Assembly (NCBI RefSeq): GCF_014641855.1
Contig: NZ_BMII01000005.1
Coordinates: 110,957 to 174,956, forward strand
DNA length: 64,000 nucleotides
Origin: Shewanella inventionis
Lineage (GTDB): Bacteria; Pseudomonadota; Gammaproteobacteria; Enterobacterales; Shewanellaceae
Reading direction: 5' to 3'
A program made the translations under genes and the position numbers. The notes under the pieces were generated by a model that was given only the letters and a program-made list of their open reading frames with translations, was not told the origin of the DNA and made no database searches. Position 1 is the stretch's first letter, and every line of letters begins with the position of its first letter. Below are positions 1-7,798 of this stretch, one piece after another.

Positions 1-199
1 GAGCTACTCGCTTTAGAGATTCTGAAAAGGCCTACGCTTGCAAAAAATTACCACCATTCACAATTTAAGACGAACCACAGCAAGCTGGCGCGTCATACGA
101 GGCAGTAATATTCAAACCACCAGTAAACGGCTAAGCAATAGCCGTAGGAATTTAAATAAGCGCCAGTATCACAGCCAGCACTTATGTGACGGTATAGAT
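1..199. other. Left edge, no gene seen
   Basis: No convincing reading frame, RNA gene or repeat is visible here. It lies downstream of the first minus-strand gene and is probably intergenic sequence inside the accessory segment next to tRNA-Arg. Confidence 0.4.
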
Positions 200-1822
200 T
201 TATAACCATTTATATTTGTGACCAGTAGCTACGAGGTTTTGTTTTAACCTATTTTTCATTTCATCACTTGCCCTAAAATAAACAGATTTAATATCATTAT
301 CGTAAGCGTCTTGGCTAAATCCTCGTTCTTTTGCTTTGTCATACCACTCATGGCCTAAGTCAAATTCACCCGTTGAAAGGTAAACAGCGCCTAGCAAAGT
401 ACATGGCCTAAAATTTAACGGTGTCACTTTATGTGCTTCTAAACCAAATTTAATTGAATTCACATAATCCTTTAAGTCTCTACAAACGCCACCGTATGTG
501 GTTAATAAAGCAGATTTTAATTTCTTTTCATTCTTAGGGAGGTTAAATGGATATGATTCATCTAAAGCTTTTTTTATTTTAGTCAGCACTTCAGCTTTAC
601 GATAGGCGGCACTAGCATTAACCAGCTCCCAAGGTAAGCTTTTCTGTTTCCAGTTTTGAAAATGCTGATGGGCTAAATGAAGGTGATATTTTTTGTCGAT
701 AAGATCTGAAACAATACCTTCACTATCTAGCCACTTTTTCTCATCAGTGCTGATTGGTCTTACCATTAATTTCTGTAAAAGTTCTTCAGTACGCGAGTGT
801 TTCGGAATATTGTTTATGCCCAATTTAGGAAAGTCAGAAAAATGCTTTATTCTTTCAGCTTCAGCCTCCTGCATAACTCTTAATCTTTCAGCAGCTTTTG
901 CTTGTATCTCGACTTCTATGGCTTTTCGTTTTCCCTCCAATTCGTGCTGTTTTCGGGCTTCTATAATCTCCAGTTTTGATTGATATTGCGCCTTAATATT
1001 TTTGATAACGGTTACGTTAGCAGTTACAGAAAGCTCGCAACCATTGTCCTTAAGCCTTTTTTTCACTGAAATTTTTAACTGAAGTAAACCAAACACAATG
1101 TGTTTTAGCTTTTCTTCAATTGTTTTATGATTATTAAGATTTGCGAATAAAGCTAGTTCTTCTGAACCAAATGCACTTGATAGTTTTTCCATATCAGCAC
1201 CTGAAATTCGTAGTGGATCACTCGTAACCTGTTGAAGTAGAAAGTCTGTAAAAGTTCGATAATTGGGGTAAATATCTTCAGGAAATAATGCTCTAGCTTG
1301 AATAATCTTTGCTTTAAACATATCCGTTGAATGTTTATCAACCTGTTGCTTAGTGTTTTGTACGCTTTGTACTAATCGTGGTTTATTTAAAATTTCGGTT
1401 GTAGCTTTTGACTTTTTAATCTTCTCAATTTCAATCTTAAAGTTCGTTTTGTTTTTAGTTACTTGAACCTTATCAAGCTTTACGTTGTATTGTGCAAAAA
1501 TCAAGTCAATTACAGCGTGATTTGAATCATCTAATAGCTCAACACCAAACTCAGCTAATCTTTTTTTCACTTCAACTTTTAGTTTTAGAGAACCGAGCAA
1601 TAAAGCATCAACCTGCTCGAATAAGGTTTCTTTTTCCACCACTGATTGAAATAGCTTATGAGCGGTTTTACCTAATCCTATAGACAAGATCTCTAAATCT
1701 CGCTCAAGAACACAAATTTTGTCTTTATTAAGCATTCTAATAAATAGATCAATATAAGCTCTGTGTGTTGGATATTGAGGTTTTGGAAAAAGCAATTTAG
1801 CTTGTGAGATATTTTTAGCCAC
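200..1822 (-). CDS. Unrecognised protein with internal duplication and TPR-like C-terminus
   Basis: A 540-residue protein that I do not recognise. Two stretches of about 110 residues, roughly 5-115 and 170-285, are clearly related: both have a QA-x2-LFP start, YP-x2-R, a D-x-E-x-LS element, an LF, and an LK-x2-VKKRL-x3-G-x-EL end. A charged, probably coiled-coil segment rich in Ala/Glu/Arg follows (about 295-330). The last 100 residues read like one or two TPR-type helical hairpins. No signal peptide or membrane segment is seen, so it is probably cytoplasmic. The Lys-rich repeats could bind nucleic acid, but this is a guess. It lies in the accessory segment beside tRNA-Arg, transcribed the same way as the next gene, which suggests acquired DNA. 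Confidence 0.7.
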   Translation of the reverse strand: MAKNISQAKLLFPKPQYPTHRAYIDLFIRMLNKDKICVLERDLEILSIGLGKTAHKLFQSVVEKETLFEQVDALLLGSLKLKVEVKKRLAEFGVELLDDSNHAVIDLIFAQYNVKLDKVQVTKNKTNFKIEIEKIKKSKATTEILNKPRLVQSVQNTKQQVDKHSTDMFKAKIIQARALFPEDIYPNYRTFTDFLLQQVTSDPLRISGADMEKLSSAFGSEELALFANLNNHKTIEEKLKHIVFGLLQLKISVKKRLKDNGCELSVTANVTVIKNIKAQYQSKLEIIEARKQHELEGKRKAIEVEIQAKAAERLRVMQEAEAERIKHFSDFPKLGINNIPKHSRTEELLQKLMVRPISTDEKKWLDSEGIVSDLIDKKYHLHLAHQHFQNWKQKSLPWELVNASAAYRKAEVLTKIKKALDESYPFNLPKNEKKLKSALLTTYGGVCRDLKDYVNSIKFGLEAHKVTPLNFRPCTLLGAVYLSTGEFDLGHEWYDKAKERGFSQDAYDNDIKSVYFRASDEMKNRLKQNLVATGHKYKWL

Positions 1823-1882
1823 TGTAAAAATCCATTTTTATGAAGTTGATTTAATATGCTTGCTCAGCCAAGAGTTGATTGT

Positions 1883-2635
1883 TCAGATTGCTTGGTAGGA
1901 AGAAGTAAAAGAATAATTGATACTCTCCGCAAAACTTAACACTTTCTCAGCAATAGCTTGCGCAGCTTGATGCGGGTTAGCATAATTTTTCTGATTATAA
2001 AGCTGGATAGCGAAAGCTTCTACTTTATCTTTTTTCGCATAACGTATATCTCTGCCTGACTTACCCGCTTTCGATGAGGTCTCTGCATAACCTTTGAATT
2101 TTGTTATATCTGTTTTAAGCAACTGATACCCATCATTAGCATCGACAAATTGACGTTTCGCAAATATTTGAAACAACAACTTGGCTTGCTTGGGCATACC
2201 TGCCATCTGACAAGCTATAGCACCATGAATAAGCTCAGCACTGTCTTGTGGAATCGCATTTAGAAATGTGAGAGCTTCACTACCTTCTTCTTCACCAAAC
2301 GCTTCATGTAAGTTGGCAGCATTGGCAAACCGTCTTATCTCATTAATATCATCACATGGCTCTGCAGCAATTGACTCAAATAAGGAATTAAAAATATCTG
2401 CACCTTTAAGCTGCTCAGTTTCGAGAATTAACTGACTATCTTCGATTTTAGAAAGCGCTTTGGCTAATGACTCTTCATTAGTGCCCTCTGGGAGAAAAGA
2501 TTTAACGGCTGAATCTGTTTGAGTGAGCATGTCAAATGACTGCAAGCTGGCTACAAAATCGGCTTTCAGCTTTTGATTAGGATGTTCTGACGAATTTAAA
2601 ATATTAACCATTTGCAACTTCAACGCTTCAGGCAT
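1883..2635 (-). CDS. Unrecognised protein, possibly interrupted near its start
   Basis: The uninterrupted frame from the ATG at 2635 encodes 250 mostly helical residues, with no signal peptide or catalytic motif I recognise. The C-terminal 60 residues (KAGKSGRDIRYAKKDKVEAF, then a QAAQAIAEKVL helix) are basic and resemble tails of hypothetical proteins in mobile regions. The frame continues upstream through 14 sense codons to a TAG at 2675-2677, and beyond that through another 14 codons to an ATG at 2717-2719 with a GGAAG sequence about a dozen bases before it. The gene may therefore start at 2719 and carry a nonsense codon at position 15. Otherwise it starts at 2635, where no good ribosome binding site is visible. 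Confidence 0.6.
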   Translation of the reverse strand: MPEALKLQMVNILNSSEHPNQKLKADFVASLQSFDMLTQTDSAVKSFLPEGTNEESLAKALSKIEDSQLILETEQLKGADIFNSLFESIAAEPCDDINEIRRFANAANLHEAFGEEEGSEALTFLNAIPQDSAELIHGAIACQMAGMPKQAKLLFQIFAKRQFVDANDGYQLLKTDITKFKGYAETSSKAGKSGRDIRYAKKDKVEAFAIQLYNQKNYANPHQAAQAIAEKVLSFAESINYSFTSSYQAI

Positions 2636-2856
2636 TTCGGTTAAAAGTTCTTCTAACTGATTATCGACTTCAGACTAGTGAGGTTTAGTTTGTAGGTTAG
2701 ACTCTTTCTTGAGGTTCATTACACAATACTTCCATGTTTTAGCTTTAATAGAAAACTATTGGAAATACGTTTAAATGTCCATGATTGAGTTCAAACTATC
2801 GAAAAGCGGAGTTTTGAAGAATGCTTAAAAAAAAATTCCAAAAAAGTGGTTTCCAG

Positions 2857-2889
2857 AGGCGGCACATAGGCGGCACATAGGCGGCACAA
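2857..2889. repeat. Three tandem 11-bp repeats next to tRNA-Arg
   Basis: AGGCGGCACAT occurs twice in tandem and a third time with the last base changed. The array ends about 50 bp from the 3' end of the tRNA-Arg gene. Short direct repeats in this position are typical of arm-type binding sites for tyrosine recombinases at tRNA attachment sites. That function is inferred; no integrase is visible in the window. Confidence 0.6.
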
Positions 2890-2940
2890 TTTTTGACTAT
2901 TTTATTAAGTTATTGATTTTAAATATAAAAATAGGTGTTA

Positions 2941-3016
2941 TGGTCTCCCCACAGGGACTCGAACCCCGATCGGCCGCTTAGGAGGCGGCTGCTCTATCCT
3001 GTTGAGCTATAGAGAG
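2941..3016 (-). tRNA. tRNA-Arg, anticodon CCT
   Basis: Read on the minus strand it folds as a complete cloverleaf: acceptor CTCTCTA pairing with TGGGGAG (with G-T pairs), D arm starting TAGCTC, anticodon stem GCCGC/GCGGC around loop CTCCTAA, T loop TTCGAGT, discriminator A and an encoded CCA. The anticodon CCT reads AGG (arginine). The length is 76 nt. Its 3' end faces the accessory segment on the left, as expected when integrative elements use a tRNA as attachment site. Confidence 0.95.
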
Positions 3017-3174
3017 ACCCTGTGATTATACTGAGTTTAAAATTGATTTAAAGCCTTTAAATTTAATTGCTTAAATCTTAGCCGAGTTAATGACGTATAC
3101 GGATAATATTTACCACATCTTCAGCTTAAAACGGCGTTAATGGTCTGCTAAACTCACTTAGATATTATTGATGA

Positions 3175-4380
3175 TTAGTTTTTAATCGCAATATCGTTCA
3201 CTTGAATATTATCTGCTGCATCGATTCCTTCAAATACAGCTGTTGCGCTGTCTTCGCTAACTTGCTCTATTACTACACTTGCACGACTTTTACTGGCGAT
3301 GGGGCGCATAGTGTTTAGGCGATCGGGGATATTTTTTTGCAGCACAATTTGGAACTTATCACCCATTTTTACACCATTTTTACGACCAAGATTAATGATT
3401 AATCTGTCCCCTTGCCTTGCTATTATTTGCCCTAATAATGGTCTGCAATTTAACTGGTTATCAAGCGTTAACACACTTTGCTGAAAGATCTCACTAATGG
3501 CCTGGCCATAAGATGAACGCCAAAAGCGTTGATTAGCTGGTGATACCACTTCTTGTTTTTCAAATTCCCACGGCGCTGATGTGGTAAAGGTTTCGGTCCA
3601 GACCACTTCGCCACTAATCGCATGGTAAAGCGTCATTTTTATCATAAACTGCCTTTGTGGATAGTCTTCACTCAAACCAAAAAACCGACTTTCTGCTGGC
3701 TCTGTTGAAATATCAATAATATCTGGCTGCAATATATACTGACTTTCTGTAATTTCACCTAACCATGTGGGAATGCGATACCCCCTGAAGTTAACAAGCT
3801 GGTTGGTGTTATCAATTTTTTCATCGGCATGGACGCGAGCAAAGCTATGTCGAGATTGTGAGTTAATCACTTTGCCCAATTGCAGCGTTATTTGCTGTTC
3901 GAAATTAGCTAATTGCCCATAGCGCAGTTGTTCTCGTTCTTGCAGGTAAGATTGCGGCAACATAATTGAAGCTTTTAATAATTGGCTTTTGCATTGAGCA
4001 TTAGGTTCGGGTTCTGCTAACTCTAGCTGTAACACCACTGTAATGGTGTTCTGGCTGATCATTTCACTCATTAATTCAACATTGTTTGCTGTGCCCATGC
4101 GCTGCATTTGAAAGGTGTCTTGAGTGAGCCGCCCCTGGTCGATTGACTGCTCGCTCGAAAAATTAACTCCAGCCTTTAAGCTGGCATAATTTAACGCCTG
4201 ACTGATTGCATCTTCGCGGGCTTTATCGATATCGCCATTGACAATTTTAGCCCTGCCAGTGACTTCAACCTGCTCAGCCAAAGCGGCAGGCACCTGAAAT
4301 AAACTCATCAATATCAACACGACAAGGGCTAGCTTGTGTTGGCTGGTAACAGGTTTTTTAACGTAAATTGGCGCCGGCAT
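3175..4380 (-). CDS. flgT: Flagellar assembly protein FlgT
   Basis: FlgT forms the H ring around the outer-membrane L/P rings of sheathed or sodium-driven polar flagella in Vibrio and relatives, and helps assemble the MotXY T ring. The 401-residue product from the ATG at 4380 (AGGA seven bases upstream) starts with a signal peptide ending near AALA-EQ. The following region (VEVTGRAKIVNGDIDKARED) matches the FlgT N-terminal domain, and the C-terminal third (LGQIIARQGDRLIINLGRK) matches its C-terminal beta domain. The frame is open 16 codons further upstream, but that stretch has no good ribosome site. It diverges from flgOP and has its own sigma54-type promoter. Confidence 0.88.
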   Translation of the reverse strand: MPAPIYVKKPVTSQHKLALVVLILMSLFQVPAALAEQVEVTGRAKIVNGDIDKAREDAISQALNYASLKAGVNFSSEQSIDQGRLTQDTFQMQRMGTANNVELMSEMISQNTITVVLQLELAEPEPNAQCKSQLLKASIMLPQSYLQEREQLRYGQLANFEQQITLQLGKVINSQSRHSFARVHADEKIDNTNQLVNFRGYRIPTWLGEITESQYILQPDIIDISTEPAESRFFGLSEDYPQRQFMIKMTLYHAISGEVVWTETFTTSAPWEFEKQEVVSPANQRFWRSSYGQAISEIFQQSVLTLDNQLNCRPLLGQIIARQGDRLIINLGRKNGVKMGDKFQIVLQKNIPDRLNTMRPIASKSRASVVIEQVSEDSATAVFEGIDAADNIQVNDIAIKN

Positions 4381-4463
4381 ACGATATCCTAATGTCAAAA
4401 AGTCGTCAGTTTTGCCTTCTTTTAGCATATAAAATGAATCAACTGACGCGATATAATTTAGTA

Positions 4464-4479
4464 AGCAAAAATTGCGCCA
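4464..4479 (-). promoter_or_regulatory. Sigma54-type promoter for flgT
   Basis: The minus strand reads TGGCGCAATTTTTGCT, with GG at -24 and GC at -12 in the exact RpoN spacing. It lies about 85 bp upstream of the flgT ATG. RpoN with FlrA/FlrC drives middle flagellar genes in this group, so the match fits the gene downstream. Confidence 0.7.
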
Positions 4480-4512
4480 CTGCTGAGTGCTTTGTTTGTT
4501 GGTTAAATCTAG

Positions 4513-4539
4513 TAAAGCTTTTTAGCCCAGTGCCGATAA
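4513..4539 (+). promoter_or_regulatory. Sigma28 (FliA) promoter for flgOP
   Basis: TAAAGCTT, an 11-base spacer, then GCCGATAA. This matches the FliA consensus TAAAGTTT-N11-GCCGATAA at all but one base. It lies about 125 bp upstream of flgO and points toward it, so flgOP is predicted to be a late flagellar operon. Confidence 0.8.
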
Positions 4540-4662
4540 AGGTTTATAGCTTAATAGCGGCTTGGTCGTGGCGCATTATAACTAACAGAGCCGTTGGGTA
4601 TTTTCGGCTTTTACGCCCGACATGCTATCGCGAGCACCGGCGACACTCTTTAAGGAATCATC

Positions 4663-5373
4663 ATGATTAATAGGCTTATCCCCACTACGGCAGTGTTTGC
4701 GATGCTGACTATCGCAGCATGTAGCCAAACGCCTAACCCGGCAAATAATTTAGCGTTTAACAATAACGGTAAATACGTCAAAGTGGCTGATGAAAACGAT
4801 GTCTATCATGATCAGTTGGTTTACGATATTCAAGCCGCTGGATTAGCGCCAAAAGGCCAAATTAATGTGTGGGCCGAAAAACTGGTCAATGAATTAGTTT
4901 TACAAAATGACGCCTTACGGCCTGATCAACCCCTGCTGATCACAACTCCGGTACTGGCTAATAATTTAAATGCGACCAATGAGCTAGCCTTACAATTACA
5001 GCAAGGTTTATTGGCGGCGTTTCATGCGCATGAATTTAATTTAGTTGATATGAATGTTGCCATCAGTTTGCGTGCAACTGAGCAAGGCGAATTTATGTTA
5101 AGCCGTAATTGGGAATTATTGCCATCAGATCTGCCCGTGTCACATGTATTAGTGTCTACAATGACCATGACCCCTGAAGGTATAGTGTTTAATGGTCGGG
5201 TGGTTAACGTAACCAATAACCGTGTGCTATCTGCAGTGCAATCTTTTGTTGCGGCGTCGAGTTTATCTGGATATTTACAAGAGTCTGAAATTATCGAGTC
5301 TCGTGATGGCTTGTTATACCGTCATGAGAAAAAAGGCGACAGCCGTTATACCGTATTAGGAGAAAAGCTATGA
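4663..5373 (+). CDS. flgO: Flagellar outer-membrane lipoprotein FlgO
   Basis: FlgO is an outer-membrane lipoprotein needed for flagellar stability and motility in Vibrio. The 236-residue product has a signal peptide with lipobox LTIAAC (lipidated Cys20) and a central FlgO-type domain (roughly residues 50-200, including ELALQLQQGLLAAFHAHEF and VSHVLVSTMTMTPEGIVFNG). AAGGA stands before the ATG. The stop overlaps the flgP start by four bases (ATGA), indicating translational coupling. It is preceded by a near-consensus sigma28 promoter. Confidence 0.88.
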   Translation: MINRLIPTTAVFAMLTIAACSQTPNPANNLAFNNNGKYVKVADENDVYHDQLVYDIQAAGLAPKGQINVWAEKLVNELVLQNDALRPDQPLLITTPVLANNLNATNELALQLQQGLLAAFHAHEFNLVDMNVAISLRATEQGEFMLSRNWELLPSDLPVSHVLVSTMTMTPEGIVFNGRVVNVTNNRVLSAVQSFVAASSLSGYLQESEIIESRDGLLYRHEKKGDSRYTVLGEKL

Positions 5374-5819
5374 GGACACTCATATTAACAATGATGTTGG
5401 TGTTACTCAGTGGCTGTGTGAGTAAAGATAAATATGTGCAGTGGGAAACGGAGGCGCCAACATCCTTCCCGACTTTAACGGCGGTAGGTTATGCCCCATT
5501 AGCCACTCAACCAAGCCCTGAACCATCGCACCGTATTTTAATGGCAATGCAGGCGTCTAAAATTGCAGCCTATCGTGAATTGGCTGAGCAAGTTTACGGC
5601 CAAAAAATTTCAGCGAATAGCGATGTCAGTGAGTGGTTATTAACTGACGATAATGTTAAGTCAAGCGTGAGTGGTATTATTCGCGGTGCGAAAGTGGTGA
5701 AAACCTATCCTTCTGGTGAGTTTTATGTCACTGAGTTAGCGTTAGACTTTAAGCAAGTGTGGCAATTGTACGAACAACAAAATCGCCCTAAACGGGTTAA
5801 AGACGTCACTTATTTTTAA
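5370..5819 (+). CDS. flgP: Flagellar outer-membrane lipoprotein FlgP
   Basis: A 149-residue LPP20-family lipoprotein with lipobox LLSGC (Cys16). The body (AMQASKIAAYRELAEQVYGQ, then DVSEWLLTDDNVKSSVSG) matches FlgP, which builds outer-membrane-associated disks or rings around the flagellar rod. It is the second gene of the flgOP operon, overlaps flgO by four bases, and is followed by a strong bidirectional terminator. Confidence 0.88.
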   Translation: MRTLILTMMLVLLSGCVSKDKYVQWETEAPTSFPTLTAVGYAPLATQPSPEPSHRILMAMQASKIAAYRELAEQVYGQKISANSDVSEWLLTDDNVKSSVSGIIRGAKVVKTYPSGEFYVTELALDFKQVWQLYEQQNRPKRVKDVTYF

Positions 5820-5833
5820 AGCATATGATTGAT

Positions 5834-5863
5834 AAAATGCCGCTGATGTCAGCGGCATTTTTT
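5834..5863. terminator. Bidirectional terminator after flgP
   Basis: A perfect 13-bp stem (AAAATGCCGCTGA/TCAGCGGCATTTT) with a two-base gap and T-runs on both sides. It ends flgOP and the opposing beta-barrel gene. Confidence 0.85.
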
Positions 5864-5902
5864 ATTTTATAAGCTGGACTAAATATAGCTTAACACATTA
5901 AT

Positions 5903-6835
5903 TTAAAAAGCTAATTTAAACGCTAGCCCAAACGCGGCTTGGTTTTCAATGTCTTCGGTAACATCGGGTTCACTAAGCTCCATTTCGCCGCCAAAATAGT
6001 AACCGGCATAAGCATTGACACTCACATTGTCGGTCGCTTTCCAGCCTACACGAACAAAGCCCACCCATTCGTCAATCTCGATGGTTTGATCATCATCGGC
6101 AATTAAAAAGCGTTCAGTTCGTTTTGAGCTACCAATACCAAAATCAATATCAGGCTTATATTGATAACTCAGTTCTAAACCTGCTGGGCCACTAAAACCG
6201 GCTTGAGACGGGTTAGCTAGCACTAACTTGTCGTTGATTTGCCAGCGCACGGCTAAGTAAGGTACGGTGCGTACTTCTGAAATGTCATTCAAATAAGCCA
6301 CGCCTAACCCAAGCATATTACCTGAGTTAAAACGGTACATGCCCGATGCAACAACACCGTAGCTTTGCGCATTTGACGATGAGGCGGTATCGGCATAGGC
6401 ATATTGCAATTTAGGAGCAACTATAAACATCCAGTGATTATCTGGCCGGTAAGTTAATGATAGCCCGGCACTGTATTGATGTACGGTTGACCAATCCTGT
6501 TCGCTTAAACGTAACGGCGTTGCCTGGTTAATACGCCAGTCGTAATCATGGTTATCGTAGCCGACACTGGCGCCAATTGACCATTGTCTATTTAACGGCA
6601 TGGCTGCTGAAAAACTGGTTTTCCACGCATCTCGCTGTAATTGATTTTCATCCCCCTGCCCCACATTAGCCGTAACCGCAGAAGTACGCGCAACAGTCAG
6701 CGAAAATGGCGAACGTTCAGGTGCAGCTAAGGCCTGTTGGCTGAGTAATAGCCCTGGGATTAATAATAACGATTTAATCGATAAACTCAGTGTATTGCGC
6801 GTAAAGTTAGAGCCGTTAAAAGACGTCATAATCAT
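5903..6835 (-). CDS. Predicted outer-membrane beta-barrel protein (DUF6268-like)
   Basis: About 310 residues with a signal peptide ending near ALA-AP, then alternating hydrophobic/polar strands rich in aromatic residues, ending in FKLAF with C-terminal Phe as in BamA-inserted barrels. Strands such as YSAGLSLTYRP and YGVVASGMYRF are typical. I place it in the DUF6268 type of barrel with moderate confidence; the function is unknown. Three in-frame ATGs cluster at the start. The one at 6835 was chosen because AAGGA lies five bases before it, while the first ATG overlaps that site. It stands alone, convergent with flgP. Confidence 0.75.
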   Translation of the reverse strand: MIMTSFNGSNFTRNTLSLSIKSLLLIPGLLLSQQALAAPERSPFSLTVARTSAVTANVGQGDENQLQRDAWKTSFSAAMPLNRQWSIGASVGYDNHDYDWRINQATPLRLSEQDWSTVHQYSAGLSLTYRPDNHWMFIVAPKLQYAYADTASSSNAQSYGVVASGMYRFNSGNMLGLGVAYLNDISEVRTVPYLAVRWQINDKLVLANPSQAGFSGPAGLELSYQYKPDIDFGIGSSKRTERFLIADDDQTIEIDEWVGFVRVGWKATDNVSVNAYAGYYFGGEMELSEPDVTEDIENQAAFGLAFKLAF

Positions 6836-6922
6836 GTGCATCCTTTCGAAATAATATGGTGTGTAGCATAAACTGTCTGAACCAATACTAATTAAGTAAT
6901 ACTTCAGTTCAAATCTTATGCA

Positions 6923-7573
6923 TTATTTTATTGCAACCTTATGCGCCCGCAAGAACATCTCTGCGGTATCTTGTAGATATTGCGGCCTGCTTAACAATAA
7001 ATGCTCGGTTTCTAACGCAAGTTCAAGGCGTAACTTAAGCTCGCCAAATAACATTAAACACAGCCTTACAGCACTGTCGTGTGGATTTTCGAAGTAATAT
7101 TGGCCATGTTGATTCACCTTGGTAAGGTAATCACGAATTAATCCCAATATGTGCTTTGGCCCTGCGTCGTAAAACAATTTAGACACCTCTGGGTGGGTAT
7201 CGGCTTGTGCGACACAGGTTTTAAATACTGTCATGGTGTCTTTGCTCACAATTAACTCACCAAATTGTTTGGCAAATAGTAATATCACCCTTTGGGGATC
7301 ACGAGCATCAGTTAAAATATCACCAGTGAGCTGATGTACAACACATTTAGAGTCAATGGCTGCAACAAATAAATCATCTTTAGAGCCAAAATGCGAGTAC
7401 ACAGTTTGTTTGGAAACCCCCGCATGTTTAGCCACCTCATCCATGCTGGTAAGTGGAAAGCCTTTTTGGCAAAACAATTCCATTGCCGACTCAAGCACTT
7501 GCATTCGCTTTTGCTCACTGCGACTTAAGTTGGCCTGTTCATCATTATTTATGCCTGAAGTATTTTCTGTCAT
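6923..7573 (-). CDS. TetR-family repressor of the adjacent RND pump
   Basis: A 216-residue regulator. The N-terminal helix-turn-helix is plain (MELFCQKGFPLTSMDEVAKH, then AGVSKQTVYSHFGSKDDLF), followed by a helical ligand domain of the AcrR/TetR C-terminal kind. The frame is open to 7612, but the Met at 7573 begins the usual short polar leader. It is divergent from the efflux operon, and two matching palindromes lie between them, so it most likely represses the pump and itself. The inducer is unknown. Confidence 0.85.
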   Translation of the reverse strand: MTENTSGINNDEQANLSRSEQKRMQVLESAMELFCQKGFPLTSMDEVAKHAGVSKQTVYSHFGSKDDLFVAAIDSKCVVHQLTGDILTDARDPQRVILLFAKQFGELIVSKDTMTVFKTCVAQADTHPEVSKLFYDAGPKHILGLIRDYLTKVNQHGQYYFENPHDSAVRLCLMLFGELKLRLELALETEHLLLSRPQYLQDTAEMFLRAHKVAIK

Positions 7574-7651
7574 GTGAAATCCGTAGGTTAACCCTATTGC
7601 AAAGTTCAGCATCGATATTTTTCGATATCATTAATTCATAATACCCAAAAA

Positions 7652-7667
7652 TAGACTAGTCAGTCTA
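7652..7667. promoter_or_regulatory. TetR operator, copy 1
   Basis: TAGACTAGTCAGTCTA: 6-bp inverted arms around four bases. It lies in the divergent promoter region of the TetR gene and the RND operon. Confidence 0.7.
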
Positions 7668-7679
7668 GTTTTATAAAAT

Positions 7680-7695
7680 TAGACTACCGAGTCTA
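7680..7695. promoter_or_regulatory. TetR operator, copy 2
   Basis: TAGACTACCGAGTCTA: the same 6-4-6 palindrome as copy 1 with a different spacer, exactly 28 bp further on. Two identical-arm operators suggest cooperative or dual-promoter repression. Confidence 0.7.
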
Positions 7696-7798
7696 GTTAA
7701 CAAATAAATTACATCTTACGGTATGGTTACAGGTAACACCTTAAGCAGAGCGCGAGATGAGTCATCACCTGATTAGATATAGTTTTAAAGGAATAATT

